In this document: piece after piece, positions 55,715 through 64,000 of the stretch | Position numbering within the stretch: position 1 is the first letter of the stretch | Layout: the number at the start of each line of letters is the position of its first letter | Origin: Flammeovirgaceae bacterium | GTDB lineage: Bacteria > Bacteroidota > Bacteroidia > Cytophagales > Cyclobacteriaceae | Direction: 5' to 3' | DNA length: 64,000 bases | Assembly: GCA_020635915.1 (NCBI GenBank) | Contig: JACJYU010000001.1 | Location: forward strand, 248,001 to 312,000 | Program-made: the position numbers and the translations under genes | Notes under the pieces: model-generated | Database searches by the model: none | What the model saw: only the letters and a program-made list of their open reading frames with translations | What the model was told of the DNA's origin: nothing

Positions 55715-56401
55715 ATGAACAAGAAAACAAAAACCATCGAAGGGTATGAATTTGTGGAATACCATCACGAAAGCTATCCCGAAGATGAAACCCTAAAGCG
55801 CAGTTTGGATTTTTTCCATTGGATGGACAAAAGGCGGACCGTGCGGGATTTTTCGGGCAAGCCCATTCCCAAAAAAATCATTGACAACCTCATCCGTACT
55901 GCCTCCTCGGCACCTTCAGGGGCGCACAAGCAACCGTGGGCTTTTTGTGCGGTGGGCGACCCTGCCTTGAAGGCACAAATAAGAAAGGCGGCAGAAGAAG
56001 AAGAATATGAAAGTTACCATGGCCGTATGCCCACCGAATGGCTAAACGACCTCAAGCCCCTCCAGACCGATTGGCACAAGCCCTTCCTTGAAATTGCCCC
56101 CTGGCTTATCATCGTGTTCAAAAAAACCTACGACCTCGCCCCTGGAGGGAACAAAAAGCCAAACTATTATGTGGCGGAGTCGGTGGGGCTGGCTTGCGGT
56201 TTCCTGTTGGCCGCCATCCACCATGCCGGGCTGGTAGCGCTCACGCACACGCCCAGCCCTATGAATTTCCTTACAAAATTGCTCCAGCGGCCAGAAAACG
56301 AGCGGCCCTTCCTGCTTATACCCGTGGGCTACCCCACCCCAGGCACGTATGTGCCCCAGCTTAAAAGAAAGCCACTGGAAGAGGTGGCTACTTATTATTA
56401 A
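55715..56401 (+). CDS. Iodotyrosine deiodinase (IYD)-family flavoprotein, nitroreductase superfamily
   Basis: The 228-residue protein looks like the animal and bacterial IYD family along its whole length: KRRTVRDFSGKPIPKKIIDN, RTASSAPSGAHKQPWAF, ACGFLLAAIHHAGLVALTHT and the C-terminal LKRKPLEEV. Glu97, Tyr101 and Lys122 match by alignment from memory the three residues that bind the zwitterion of halotyrosine in IYD (Glu157, Tyr161, Lys182 in the human enzyme). The predicted reaction is FMN-dependent reductive dehalogenation of halogenated tyrosine; the native bacterial substrate is uncertain. It stands alone after the his operon and converges with the gene at 56388. Confidence 0.87.
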   Translation: MNKKTKTIEGYEFVEYHHESYPEDETLKRSLDFFHWMDKRRTVRDFSGKPIPKKIIDNLIRTASSAPSGAHKQPWAFCAVGDPALKAQIRKAAEEEEYESYHGRMPTEWLNDLKPLQTDWHKPFLEIAPWLIIVFKKTYDLAPGGNKKPNYYVAESVGLACGFLLAAIHHAGLVALTHTPSPMNFLTKLLQRPENERPFLLIPVGYPTPGTYVPQLKRKPLEEVATYY

Positions 56402-56990
56402 AAGTTTTCTGCAGGGCGATGTCGGATTTTTTCGGATAGATCTTCAGGTATGAAAGCTTGTAGGTAATGGTCTTCCTGCGGGCCACTTCCGTAAGCACCC
56501 CGTCCAGGATATCATAGTCCGTCATCACAAAAGAATAGGAAACCATGGGCTGTTTGGGCTCATAGTGTTTGTAGACAAATGCCATACCATCGGAGAGGCT
56601 GCTAAATTCGCCCACCACCGGGTATTCCCCCGGTACTTTCGATGCCAGGGATATTTCCAGGTATTCCCGGTGGGGGTTTTCGGAATCCTTCATGATCACC
56701 ACTTTGGCATAGTTGTCCTTCCTGGCTATTATCTTCTCCCTGTTCGGGTTGGACAAAAACCCGCCCCTTTTGGAAATAATGGCAGAAACGGTATAAATGC
56801 CTTCCAACGGCTCCATGGGCTGCGCCTTCATCAGGTAGCGCTTGGCCATCCCCTCGAAATCGATATGCTCCGAAAATGACGATTTTTGCTTCTTCTTATG
56901 CTTGCCCCTCCCCACCCGGTCCATGGGCTGGCCCTGGAGCAGGCAAGGCACGCTTAACAACAACAACAAAATACAAAGGGCCCTTTTCAT
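56388..56990 (-). CDS. Small secreted protein of unknown function
   Basis: From the ATG at 56990 the product is 200 residues and begins with a signal peptide (MKRALCILLLLLSVPCLLQG). The mature start is basic (RGKHKKKQKSS). The rest is beta-rich (LEGIYTVSAIISKRGGF, KDNYAKVVIMKDSENPHREY, VSYSFVMTDYDILDG) with no known domain. An upstream ATG at 57029 exists but would overlap the neighbouring gene. It begins one base after the oxidoreductase stop on the same strand, so they share a transcript; the end overlaps the IYD-like gene by 14 bp. Confidence 0.75.
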   Translation of the reverse strand: MKRALCILLLLLSVPCLLQGQPMDRVGRGKHKKKQKSSFSEHIDFEGMAKRYLMKAQPMEPLEGIYTVSAIISKRGGFLSNPNREKIIARKDNYAKVVIMKDSENPHREYLEISLASKVPGEYPVVGEFSSLSDGMAFVYKHYEPKQPMVSYSFVMTDYDILDGVLTEVARRKTITYKLSYLKIYPKKSDIALQKTFNNK

Positions 56991-56991
56991 T

Positions 56992-58476
56992 TCAATTAAA
57001 AACAATATCCTCGTATTGGTAATTGACACAAGTACGGCAGGTAAGCTTGTTGCGCAATGCGGTAGGCTTAAACATGGATTTTCCCATCAACATGCGCACA
57101 CATTCCTGGATGCCTTCGGTAATGGAAGGGTGCGGGTGCACACATTCGGCCAACTCCTCTATCCCTTTGTTCATGGAAATCAACACTGCCACGGCCTGAA
57201 TGGCGCTGGAAGCATGGTTGCCCACCACCTTCATCCCCAGGATTTTCATATCCTCGTCATTGGTCACCAGCAGCTTGATAAACCCCTGGGTGTTCCTTTT
57301 GGCAATGGCGCGTGGGATGCAACTGTAGTCGAGGGTCACTACTTTGTAATCGAGGTTTTTTTCACGGGCCTGTGTTTCGTTAAGCCCCACCCCGGCCACC
57401 TCAGGGCTCAAAAACATGATGTTGCTGATGTTTTCGTACACCAGCTTCCGTTTTGGCTTTCCAAATATTTTTTCCACGGCATAGCGTCCTTCGAGCTCTC
57501 CCACGTTCACGAGCGAAATATCAGCGGTGAGGTCGCCCACGGCATAAATATTGAAGACGTTGGTCTGCGTGTCGTTGTCTTCAACCCCCCTCTTATTGAT
57601 ATTGATGTTGACATTGTCGTCCCACAGCCCCTCGTAGTTGGGCACCCTTCCCACGGAGACCAACGCCTTTTCCACATTGAAAACCTCCTTGCCACCATTG
57701 TTGTACTCCAGTTCATACTCTACCCTGCCCTTCTTCACCTCCATCCGAACGAGCCTGGAATTGCGGTGGATCACCACACCGCTTTTTTCCATATTGCGTT
57801 CTATGATGTTCACCACATCTTCGTCTTCAAAGGGAAGGATACGGTCCCCTTTGTCGATGAGGTGTACTTTGGTTTTTCCAAAACCCGAAAATATGGTGGC
57901 AAACTCACAACCAATCACCCCGGCCCCTACGATCACCATGCTCTCGGGGAAATCCTCCATTTGCTCAATGCCATCGCTGGTCATCACTGTTTTTTCGTCT
58001 ATCGGTAGCTCGGGAAGGTACCGGGGCCTGCTGCCGGTGGCCAAAATAATGTAGTCGCCATGCACGGTTTCCCTGGAAACACCATTCGCGATCTCCACCT
58101 CCGTTTGACTGACGAGTTTGGCATCCCCATTTTTAAACTCAAGAAGGCCGGCATAGTTCGAATTTTTAAGTTGCTCCATGTGCAACTCCAGCATAGACTT
58201 GCGCTCCCCAACGGCCTGCTGCACTTCCGCGCGGATTTCTTTGTAATTGGCCGGGGGCGCCTCCATGTTGAACCGCTTCAAATTCTTCCTAAACGCCAAC
58301 GCCTCACGCGAAAGCTCCCACCACGTTTTGGAGGACAAGGCACCATTGGTAACGCCTGCACCGCCCACGATGCCCCTTTCCACCATTAACACCTTTTTCC
58401 TGAAATCCAGCGCGCGCATGGAAGCCGCATAACCGGATGGGCCTGCGCCTATGATAATGAGGTCATATCCTTTCAT
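56992..58476 (-). CDS. FAD-dependent pyridine nucleotide oxidoreductase, dihydrolipoamide dehydrogenase-like but without the redox disulfide
   Basis: The 494-residue protein has the FAD site GAGPSGYAAS, a NAD(P) site VIVGAGVIGCEFATIFSGFG, the second FAD motif NIYAVGDLT and the C-terminal dimer domain with catalytic His in HPHPSITEG. The canonical GGTCLNVGCIPSK motif is GGAGVTNGALSSK here, with Gly41 and Ala46 in place of both redox cysteines. A new Cys-x-x-Cys (480 and 483) lies at the C-terminus (NKLTCRTCVNYQ). It cannot work as a normal lipoamide dehydrogenase; a transhydrogenase or electron-transfer role is possible. It is preceded by the ctlX-like gene and followed by a secreted protein, all on one strand. 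Confidence 0.88.
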   Translation of the reverse strand: MKGYDLIIIGAGPSGYAASMRALDFRKKVLMVERGIVGGAGVTNGALSSKTWWELSREALAFRKNLKRFNMEAPPANYKEIRAEVQQAVGERKSMLELHMEQLKNSNYAGLLEFKNGDAKLVSQTEVEIANGVSRETVHGDYIILATGSRPRYLPELPIDEKTVMTSDGIEQMEDFPESMVIVGAGVIGCEFATIFSGFGKTKVHLIDKGDRILPFEDEDVVNIIERNMEKSGVVIHRNSRLVRMEVKKGRVEYELEYNNGGKEVFNVEKALVSVGRVPNYEGLWDDNVNININKRGVEDNDTQTNVFNIYAVGDLTADISLVNVGELEGRYAVEKIFGKPKRKLVYENISNIMFLSPEVAGVGLNETQAREKNLDYKVVTLDYSCIPRAIAKRNTQGFIKLLVTNDEDMKILGMKVVGNHASSAIQAVAVLISMNKGIEELAECVHPHPSITEGIQECVRMLMGKSMFKPTALRNKLTCRTCVNYQYEDIVFN

Positions 58477-58566
58477 AACGATTTAAAGCCTAATCCATTG
58501 GCACCAATTTATAAAAAAATTGCCCACGAAGCATGTAAACGCCCTATCAGTCCCGCAATCGGGGTT

Positions 58567-59490
58567 TTATTTAACCGGAAGGTGTATCCCGGCCACCATA
58601 CAACGTATGGAGCCTCCCCCACTCCCCTCAATGGTGGGAATATCCAGGGGCAATGGCACCAGGTGCTTTCCTATTTCCTGTAGCTGGCCGGGCAACAGCG
58701 AGTGGTAGGCAGTGCCCGACATCAATAAAAACCGTTCATTGTCCGCATTGCGTACTTCAAACATATTGCCGGCAAAAGAATTCATTTGCCCGTAGCCCAG
58801 GGCAATCACCTTTTTCCCCGTAAGGGCCAGTTGCCCCAACACCAGTTCCTGGTCAGCGTCACTGTGTATGGCATCCAGGCAAACCCCCGCCACCGACTCC
58901 CCCACCCACATCATCACGTTGGTGTGGTAGATTGCCCTTCCGGATTCGTCAACGGCATGGAACACAATGGGCTTATAGCCCAGTCGCCTGCACAGCGAAA
59001 CAAACAGCCCTTCGTTTGTCCTTTCGGACCGGCAGGCATAAGCTATTTTATGAGGGTGGTCAAAAACGATGCTTCCGGTGCCCTCCAAAAATTTCCCTTC
59101 CTGTTCTGCCCCGCTCAAGTCCACCACTTCCGTGACTTTGTATTCTTCGGACAACTGGCGCACCAGGTCCTGGCGCCTCTCCAACCTGCGGCTGGGGGCC
59201 ATCATCGGGTAAAGGATGATCCTTCCGTCCTCGTGCAAGGTGATCCAGTTATTGGGAAAAATGGCATCCGTGGTGACCGGCTGCGGGGTGTCTTCAATTA
59301 CCCTCACGCAAACACCATGGGCGATAAGGGTATCCACCGCCCTGTCAAACTCCTCCAGCGCCTTGCCCTGGACAATGCCTTCATCGGCACTTTTCACCTG
59401 AAACGCATTGGAGGCCGCGGTTTCCGGATTGTACCCAAAAGAAGCGGGGCGCACCATTAATATAGTGTGGGGAACTTGAGAAAAAACCAT
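58567..59490 (-). CDS. ctlX: CtlX-family hydrolase of the amidinotransferase/arginine deiminase superfamily
   Basis: The 307-residue protein has the pattern of citrulline-utilisation hydrolase CtlX: MVRPASFGYNPETAASNAFQ at the start, DAIFPNNWITLHEDGRIILY, PMMAPSRRLERR, LEGTGSIVFDH and the C-terminal GGGSIRCMVAGIHLP with the likely nucleophile Cys. The superfamily acts on guanidino or ureido groups. CtlX is proposed to act in citrulline use, but the reaction here is by homology only. It is the first gene of a three-gene minus-strand unit. Confidence 0.85.
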   Translation of the reverse strand: MVFSQVPHTILMVRPASFGYNPETAASNAFQVKSADEGIVQGKALEEFDRAVDTLIAHGVCVRVIEDTPQPVTTDAIFPNNWITLHEDGRIILYPMMAPSRRLERRQDLVRQLSEEYKVTEVVDLSGAEQEGKFLEGTGSIVFDHPHKIAYACRSERTNEGLFVSLCRRLGYKPIVFHAVDESGRAIYHTNVMMWVGESVAGVCLDAIHSDADQELVLGQLALTGKKVIALGYGQMNSFAGNMFEVRNADNERFLLMSGTAYHSLLPGQLQEIGKHLVPLPLDIPTIEGSGGGSIRCMVAGIHLPVK

Positions 59491-59540
59491 TTGATTACCG
59501 TATATCGATTAATTTTGGCCTTACACAAATATAGCCCATT

Positions 59541-60122
59541 TTGCAGCACCTACTCGAACTCGATAAAGACCTTTTACTGTTCTTCAACGGATTTCATGCC
59601 GCCTGGCTCGACCCCGTCATGTTATTGGCCACGAAGACCATATTCTGGCTGCCCCTTTACCTGTTTTTGACCTACCTTATTTTCAAAACCAAAAAATGGA
59701 ACGGGATCTATTACCTGTTGGGCGTGGCCTTGTGCATTGCGCTCACCGACCAGGTGACCTCCGGTTTTATGAAACCTTTTTTCGCCCGGTTGCGCCCATC
59801 GCACGAACCGTCCCTGGAAGGCCTGGTGCACATCGTAAACAACTACCGGGGGGGCCTGTATGGCTTTGCCTCCGGGCATGCGGCCAATACCTTTGGCGTG
59901 GCCATGTTGGTGTACCTGCTTTTCAGGAAACACTATGCCTGGATGGGCTTGATTTTTATTTGGGCAGCCTTGATGAGCTATACCCGCATATACCTGGGCG
60001 TCCACTACCCCGGTGACATCCTGACGGGCACCCTCATCGGGCTGTTGTGCGGCTGGATAGGGTTTTTGTTTGCCAATAAATTGGTGGATAGGTTTGGCAA
60101 GGCCAAACCAACATCTTTATGA
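59541..60122 (+). CDS. PAP2-family membrane phosphatase
   Basis: The 193-residue protein has five to six membrane segments and the three-part PAP2 signature: KPFFARLRPS, GFASGHAAN and RIYLGVHYPGDIL. Family members hydrolyse phosphatidate, undecaprenyl pyrophosphate or similar lipid phosphates at the membrane. The start is TTG at 59541, which preserves the usual N-terminus LLELDKDLLLFFNGFHA; the next ATG would truncate it. Confidence 0.92.
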   Translation: MQHLLELDKDLLLFFNGFHAAWLDPVMLLATKTIFWLPLYLFLTYLIFKTKKWNGIYYLLGVALCIALTDQVTSGFMKPFFARLRPSHEPSLEGLVHIVNNYRGGLYGFASGHAANTFGVAMLVYLLFRKHYAWMGLIFIWAALMSYTRIYLGVHYPGDILTGTLIGLLCGWIGFLFANKLVDRFGKAKPTSL

Positions 60123-60153
60123 CTCACTAAAGGCAAAATAAAATTTGATGGCC

Positions 60154-61965
60154 TTATTTGGCCCCCAGCCACCCGGCCCTGCGCTTTAGCATTTCGGCAT
60201 CCGGCTTTGCCCCTGAATCCTCAAACAACCGGGTCTGGACAAAAGGATTTTCTTCCAGCAGCAGTTTGGTGGTCCTGGACTGGCCCATCCGCACATATTC
60301 CACCACCACTTCCCTACCTGGCGCCAACTGGCCCATTACGGTGCCCAGGCTTTCCTGGTTGGCAACGGCCTTTCCATCTATTGAGGTTATGACATCACCC
60401 TTTTCGAGGCCTGCATTATAAGCCGGCCCGCCTATCCGTGCGTAAGTGCTGATTTCAACACCGCCCTCCGTGCCGTTAAAATCTGCCCCTAAGTAAGCTT
60501 TTCCAGGATATTGTTTGGCATAAGACACCCCCACGGACGCCAGTAGCTTTCCATAATCGGGCAGCCCGCTGCTGTAAATATATTTGTCGAAAAAATCGTT
60601 GGCAAAGGCGGGGCCTGCGTAGGCGGCCAACGAGGCTTTTATGTCCGCGACCGTATAGGGGGTTTCCGGCTGGCCAAATTTTTTCCAAACACTTTCCATA
60701 AACCCATCCAGGGTATAGGTTCCCTTCAGGTTCCTGAGCGACAAGTCGAGGGCGAGGCCCAACACCTCGCCATAGGAATAGTAGCTTATAAACGTATTGC
60801 CCATATTGGTAGGGTCTATGGAGGTGGCGGCATCGGCAAAGGGCGCCTGTTGGCTCATCCCTATTACGTTGAAGTAGTTGCGCCCGGGACTGTTCTTGAC
60901 GTAATTGATGGAGTTGCTCAGCCCCTCAATATATTGGGCAGGTGTCCTGAGCCCAGCGCGGCAAAGGAACAAGCCGGTGTAGTAGGAGGTGAACCCTTCG
61001 GCAAACCACAGTTCACCGGACATATTGGCGCGTTCAAAATCAAAGGGCTCCAGGGAGGCCGGCCGTATCCGCTCCACGTTCCAGCAATGGAAAAACTCGT
61101 GCGAGATGGTGCCCAGTGCCCTGTTGATCCCATCCCCCTCCAACGAACCCCTGCCCGTAACAAATGTGGAGTTGCGGTGTTCCATCCCATCGCCACTGGC
61201 CTGGGGCATATAGCAAACGAGGAACGTATAGGTCCCAAAGTCATAGTCCGGCAGCATGCCAAAGGTGGCTTTTTGCTGCTTGACAATTTTCTCAACGCCC
61301 TCGAGGAGCTTGTCGGCAGTAGCCTCGCTTCCTGGATGGTGAAGGGCCACCCTGATGGTGTGGTTTTTACCGTTGGATTCCTCCGTAAACTGCCTAAGCA
61401 TAAAGTTGCTTATCTCCGCAGGACTGTCCATCAGGTATTGAAAATTAGGCGCCCAATAAGTGTTTCCCCCCATGGGTTTGAGCTGGGTGGCCACTTTCCA
61501 TTTCAGGTCTTCCCTGACCACAAAATCCACTTTAACGGGGCGGTCGTCATAGCCCCTGGCAAAGGCAAAGGTGGAAGGCATGTTCAGGTGGGCGTGTGTT
61601 TCATCTATTTGGCTGTAGGTCCCATCGCCCCGGTCCCCGAAAAGGGTGTAGCTAAACTTTACCGTCCCGTCATGGCCGGCCACGTTCCACTGGTAGGGGT
61701 TGGGCCTGCTTATGGGCAACAGCTTTCCCTGGCTGTCCTGTGCCTTTACATTGTAAATATTCTTGGAAAATTCGTGCAGGGCATACCGGCCAGGCGAAGA
61801 CCGGGCCATGCGCACTTCCAGCACATCGTTTTTCACATCGTTGAAGGTGAGCACAACATTCGCCTCGTGGTGCACGGCATTGTCAAAGGAAATGGAATAC
61901 TCATTGGTGGATTGGCCATAGGCAAACCCCTGGACCAGCAAGGCCAGGTAAAAGGCTTTTTTCAT
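60154..61965 (-). CDS. M61-family metallopeptidase with PDZ domain (glycyl aminopeptidase-like)
   Basis: From the ATG at 61965 (MKKAFYLALLVQGFAYGQ) it is a 603-residue secreted protein; a longer frame from 62007 adds 14 residues before the signal peptide. The zinc motif HEFFHCWN (HExxH) lies near the middle and is followed by ANMSGELWFAEGFTSYYTGL, which supplies the downstream ligand. The C-terminal PDZ domain contains ARIGGPAYNAGLEKGDVITS. M61 enzymes are aminopeptidases of periplasmic or surface location. The riboflavin synthase gene lies upstream on the same strand with a 63-bp gap. Confidence 0.92.
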   Translation of the reverse strand: MKKAFYLALLVQGFAYGQSTNEYSISFDNAVHHEANVVLTFNDVKNDVLEVRMARSSPGRYALHEFSKNIYNVKAQDSQGKLLPISRPNPYQWNVAGHDGTVKFSYTLFGDRGDGTYSQIDETHAHLNMPSTFAFARGYDDRPVKVDFVVREDLKWKVATQLKPMGGNTYWAPNFQYLMDSPAEISNFMLRQFTEESNGKNHTIRVALHHPGSEATADKLLEGVEKIVKQQKATFGMLPDYDFGTYTFLVCYMPQASGDGMEHRNSTFVTGRGSLEGDGINRALGTISHEFFHCWNVERIRPASLEPFDFERANMSGELWFAEGFTSYYTGLFLCRAGLRTPAQYIEGLSNSINYVKNSPGRNYFNVIGMSQQAPFADAATSIDPTNMGNTFISYYSYGEVLGLALDLSLRNLKGTYTLDGFMESVWKKFGQPETPYTVADIKASLAAYAGPAFANDFFDKYIYSSGLPDYGKLLASVGVSYAKQYPGKAYLGADFNGTEGGVEISTYARIGGPAYNAGLEKGDVITSIDGKAVANQESLGTVMGQLAPGREVVVEYVRMGQSRTTKLLLEENPFVQTRLFEDSGAKPDAEMLKRRAGWLGAK

Positions 61966-62028
61966 ACACTTGATTGTTTTCAATTTTTGTTTCCTTCGGG
62001 GCACCATTACATTCGGCCCCTTGTTAAA

Positions 62029-62628
62029 TCATTTTGGTTGGGAAGCCAATTTAAATAATTTGCCCACATACTTCCCGATGATATCAAACTCCAGGTTCAC
62101 GATATCCCCCACTTTCAACTGGTGGAAGTTGGTGTGCTCATAGGTGTAGGGGATAATGGCCACGCCAAACCCATTTTCTTTTGAATTGAAACAGGTGAGG
62201 CTCACGCCATTAACGGCTACCGATCCCTTCTCCACGGTAATGTTTCCCTGTGCCGGATCGTATTCAAAGTGTACCACCCAACTCCCGCCTTCTTCTTTTA
62301 TGGACTTGCAAATACCCGTCTGGTCCACATGGCCCTGGACGATATGGCCATCGAAACGGCCATTGTTGAGCATGCAGCGCTCGAGGTTCACTTGGCTGCC
62401 AGGTTGCAGGTATTGGAGGTTGGACTTGTCCAACGTCTCCTTTATGGCCGTGACCCAATATTTGTCCCCTGCTATTTTTGTCACCGTAAGGCAAACCCCA
62501 TTGTGTGAAACGCTTTGGTCCACCTTCAATTCGGGGGCCAGGCTGCTGGCGATGCCGAAGTGAATGTTTTCCCCCTCTTTCCGGGTTTCTTCTACTGTGC
62601 CAATGGTTTCAATTATCCCTGTGAACAT
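62029..62628 (-). CDS. ribE: Riboflavin synthase, alpha subunit
   Basis: The 199-residue enzyme makes riboflavin from two molecules of lumazine. It has the two repeated lumazine-binding domains and signature motifs: MFTGIIETIG at the start, SVSHNGVCLTVTKI, GHIVQGHVDQTG, and GSVAVNGVSLTCFN. Length is standard. No FMN riboswitch-like structure was seen upstream. Confidence 0.96.
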   Translation of the reverse strand: MFTGIIETIGTVEETRKEGENIHFGIASSLAPELKVDQSVSHNGVCLTVTKIAGDKYWVTAIKETLDKSNLQYLQPGSQVNLERCMLNNGRFDGHIVQGHVDQTGICKSIKEEGGSWVVHFEYDPAQGNITVEKGSVAVNGVSLTCFNSKENGFGVAIIPYTYEHTNFHQLKVGDIVNLEFDIIGKYVGKLFKLASQPK

Positions 62629-62758
62629 GGATGTGGGTTTTCCATCAAAAATACTGGAACATAAGGTATAAAGTCAGGTTTAATCATCCAAAATATTGCA
62701 TTTGGCGACCCTAAAAAAAATGATATAAAACCTTTGGTGCCTTTTCCTATATTTAAGC

Positions 62759-63565
62759 ATGCGGCCCCCAATCAAAAGTATTTTTTTCAGGTTGCTGCCG
62801 TGCGTGGTGCTGGCAAGCTGCGCAACAAAGGACCCGGTGCTCCAAATTACCACCATCAAAGTGGACTCACTTGCCCAAATACGGCTGGTGGCCGATTCCC
62901 TGGTAAAACCAATCGTATATACCCAGGTAAGGGGCCTTGAAAACCAGCCCGTGCAAAAGGCCAAACACCTTTTTATCAGCATTGTCCTCCCTTCCATCCT
63001 TATTTCCAAACACCACCTGGAAACGGAACGAAAGAAAGTCCACCGGCTGAAAGGCAAGAAAAAATGGAGCAGGGAAGACAGCGCCTATTACCACCGGCTC
63101 AAACTCCAGTTTAAGGCCAGTGATATGGAAAACCTGCTGATGCGGATGGTTACCGTTCCCAATAGCATCGTGCTCGCCCAGGCTGCCGTGGAAAGTGGCT
63201 GGGGGCAATCCAGGTTTTTTGTGGAGGGCAACAACGTGTTTGGCATGTGGTCGTACAGGAAGGACGAGGCCAGGCTGCCCGCCCGTTCCAAAAGGGAGGG
63301 CGGGACCGTGCACGTGAGGGCCTATGACGACATATCGAAATCCATTGCGGACTACTTTAAAACGTTGGGGTCGGCACGGGCTTACCGGGGGTTGCGTAAT
63401 GCCCTACAGGAAACCCACGACCCGTTTTCCCTGCTCCCCTACCTCAAGTACTACAGCGAAAGGAGGACCGAGTACACGGAACAACTAAGGAAAATCATAA
63501 TGATCAACGACCTGACAAAATACGACAACTACATCCTGGACCCCCAATACCTCGTGGCGCCATGA
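62759..63565 (+). CDS. Glucosaminidase-domain lipoprotein (Bax/FlgJ-like)
   Basis: The 268-residue protein has a lipoprotein signal (LLPCVVLASC with the lipidated Cys near residue 21). A charged linker leads to a glucosaminidase domain: VLAQAAVESGWGQSRFFVEG, NNVFGMWSY, HVRAYDDISKSIADYFKTLG, and a C-terminal YTEQLRKII. It should cleave N-acetylglucosamine bonds in peptidoglycan. The stop overlaps the start of the next gene, so the two are an operon. Confidence 0.9.
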   Translation: MRPPIKSIFFRLLPCVVLASCATKDPVLQITTIKVDSLAQIRLVADSLVKPIVYTQVRGLENQPVQKAKHLFISIVLPSILISKHHLETERKKVHRLKGKKKWSREDSAYYHRLKLQFKASDMENLLMRMVTVPNSIVLAQAAVESGWGQSRFFVEGNNVFGMWSYRKDEARLPARSKREGGTVHVRAYDDISKSIADYFKTLGSARAYRGLRNALQETHDPFSLLPYLKYYSERRTEYTEQLRKIIMINDLTKYDNYILDPQYLVAP

Positions 63566-64000
63566 CCCGCCTGCTTGCCATGGCCATGCTGTCCTTCCTG
63601 GCTTGCGGCTGCACCTCCCGCTCGTCCGGGCCGCCCCAGCCCGGCAAAGATGAAAAGGGAAAGCCCGGGCCTGTCTACAAGGAAGTGGTTTGTTTTGTTT
63701 ACCACCGGTTTGGCGACAGCCGTTTTCCCAGCACCAATACCTCCGTGGAAGGGTTTGAAGCGCACCTGGCCTGGCTGGCCCGCCACCAATACCAGGTGCT
63801 GGGCCTTTCGGAGGCCATCGAATACCTGCACAATGACGCCCCTGTAAAAAATACGGCCGTCATCACCATTGACGATGGATATAAAAGTTTTTATAAAAAC
63901 GGGTTGCCCCTTTTGATCCAATACAATTTTCCCGCCACGCTGTTCATCAACACCAAAACCGTGGGGGCAGGCGACTACATGGATTGGCAGGAGTTACGGA
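63562..64000 (+). CDS. Polysaccharide deacetylase-family lipoprotein (partial, cut by the right edge)
   Basis: The frame starts at an ATG overlapping the glucosaminidase stop (ATGA) and runs off the window after 146 codons. It has a lipoprotein signal (MAMLSFLACGC), then VVCFVYHRFGDSRFPS, which matches the start of the NodB/CE4 fold, and the catalytic-type acidic motif AVITIDDGYKS. LLIQYNFPATLFINT follows. CE4 enzymes remove acetyl groups from polysaccharides or peptidoglycan, which fits the cell-wall hydrolase encoded just before. The C-terminal half is not visible. Confidence 0.85.
   Translation, partial: MTRLLAMAMLSFLACGCTSRSSGPPQPGKDEKGKPGPVYKEVVCFVYHRFGDSRFPSTNTSVEGFEAHLAWLARHQYQVLGLSEAIEYLHNDAPVKNTAVITIDDGYKSFYKNGLPLLIQYNFPATLFINTKTVGAGDYMDWQELR

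Noticed and set aside
56842..58008. 388-codon plus-strand frame
   Set aside because: It is the antisense shadow of the FAD oxidoreductase and is His/Val-rich without domains.
60850..62058. 402-codon plus-strand frame
   Set aside because: It is the antisense shadow of the M61 peptidase, which carries HExxH and a PDZ domain on the other strand.

Overview
The window comes from a member of the Bacteroidota, most likely a Cytophagales-type gliding bacterium. The evidence is four giant secreted proteins ending in the type B C-terminal sorting domain of the type IX secretion system (T9SS), a PorP/SprF-family gene beside them, BspA-type leucine-rich repeats, DNA topoisomerase I of the form without a zinc ribbon, and weak or absent Shine-Dalgarno sequences with several TTG starts. 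Base composition looks close to even and coding density is high. Nothing resembling a prophage, transposase, CRISPR array or rRNA operon was seen.

Layout. 1-1550 (minus) is the N-terminal part of a secreted protein built from 136-residue repeats; it runs off the left edge. 1924-14057 is mostly housekeeping: a secreted coiled-coil protein, a membrane-anchored thioredoxin, a sirtuin, TopA, a SixA-type phosphatase, an arginase-family enzyme, an alanine/sodium symporter, an unassigned conserved protein and an acyl-CoA ligase. 14276-14422 (minus) folds as a class II tRNA-like cloverleaf with a 78-nt variable region. 14591-21249 holds an Lrp/AsnC regulator, then the SUF iron-sulfur cluster operon (sufB-C-D-S-E plus a SufT-like protein) and a bacilliredoxin. 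21250-22973 is repeat-rich and contains one membrane protein flanked by identical palindromes.

22974-42102 is the accessory centrepiece: four adhesin-like T9SS type B cargo proteins (BspA repeats, beta-helix, LDLR-type propeller, FG-GAP/VCBS repeats), a TIGR03032-family protein among them, and a PorP/SprF-family outer-membrane protein at the end. The PorP/SprF protein is the likely docking partner for the cargo. The C-terminal sorting cassettes of the last two cargo genes are almost identical in DNA, although the rest of the proteins differ.

42169-48220 carries a PTPS/QueD-type enzyme overlapping folE, an aconitase with a histone H1-like basic tail immediately followed by a ferritin, a Nudix hydrolase and a TPR lipoprotein. 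48460-55633 is a complete histidine operon (hisG-D-C-B-H-A-F-IE) preceded by a His-rich leader peptide and a terminator, so transcription attenuation is predicted. The right end has an iodotyrosine deiodinase-like flavoprotein, a small secreted protein, a disulfide-less dihydrolipoamide dehydrogenase homologue, a CtlX-type hydrolase, a PAP2 phosphatase, an M61 peptidase, riboflavin synthase, a glucosaminidase lipoprotein, and the start of a polysaccharide deacetylase cut by the window edge.
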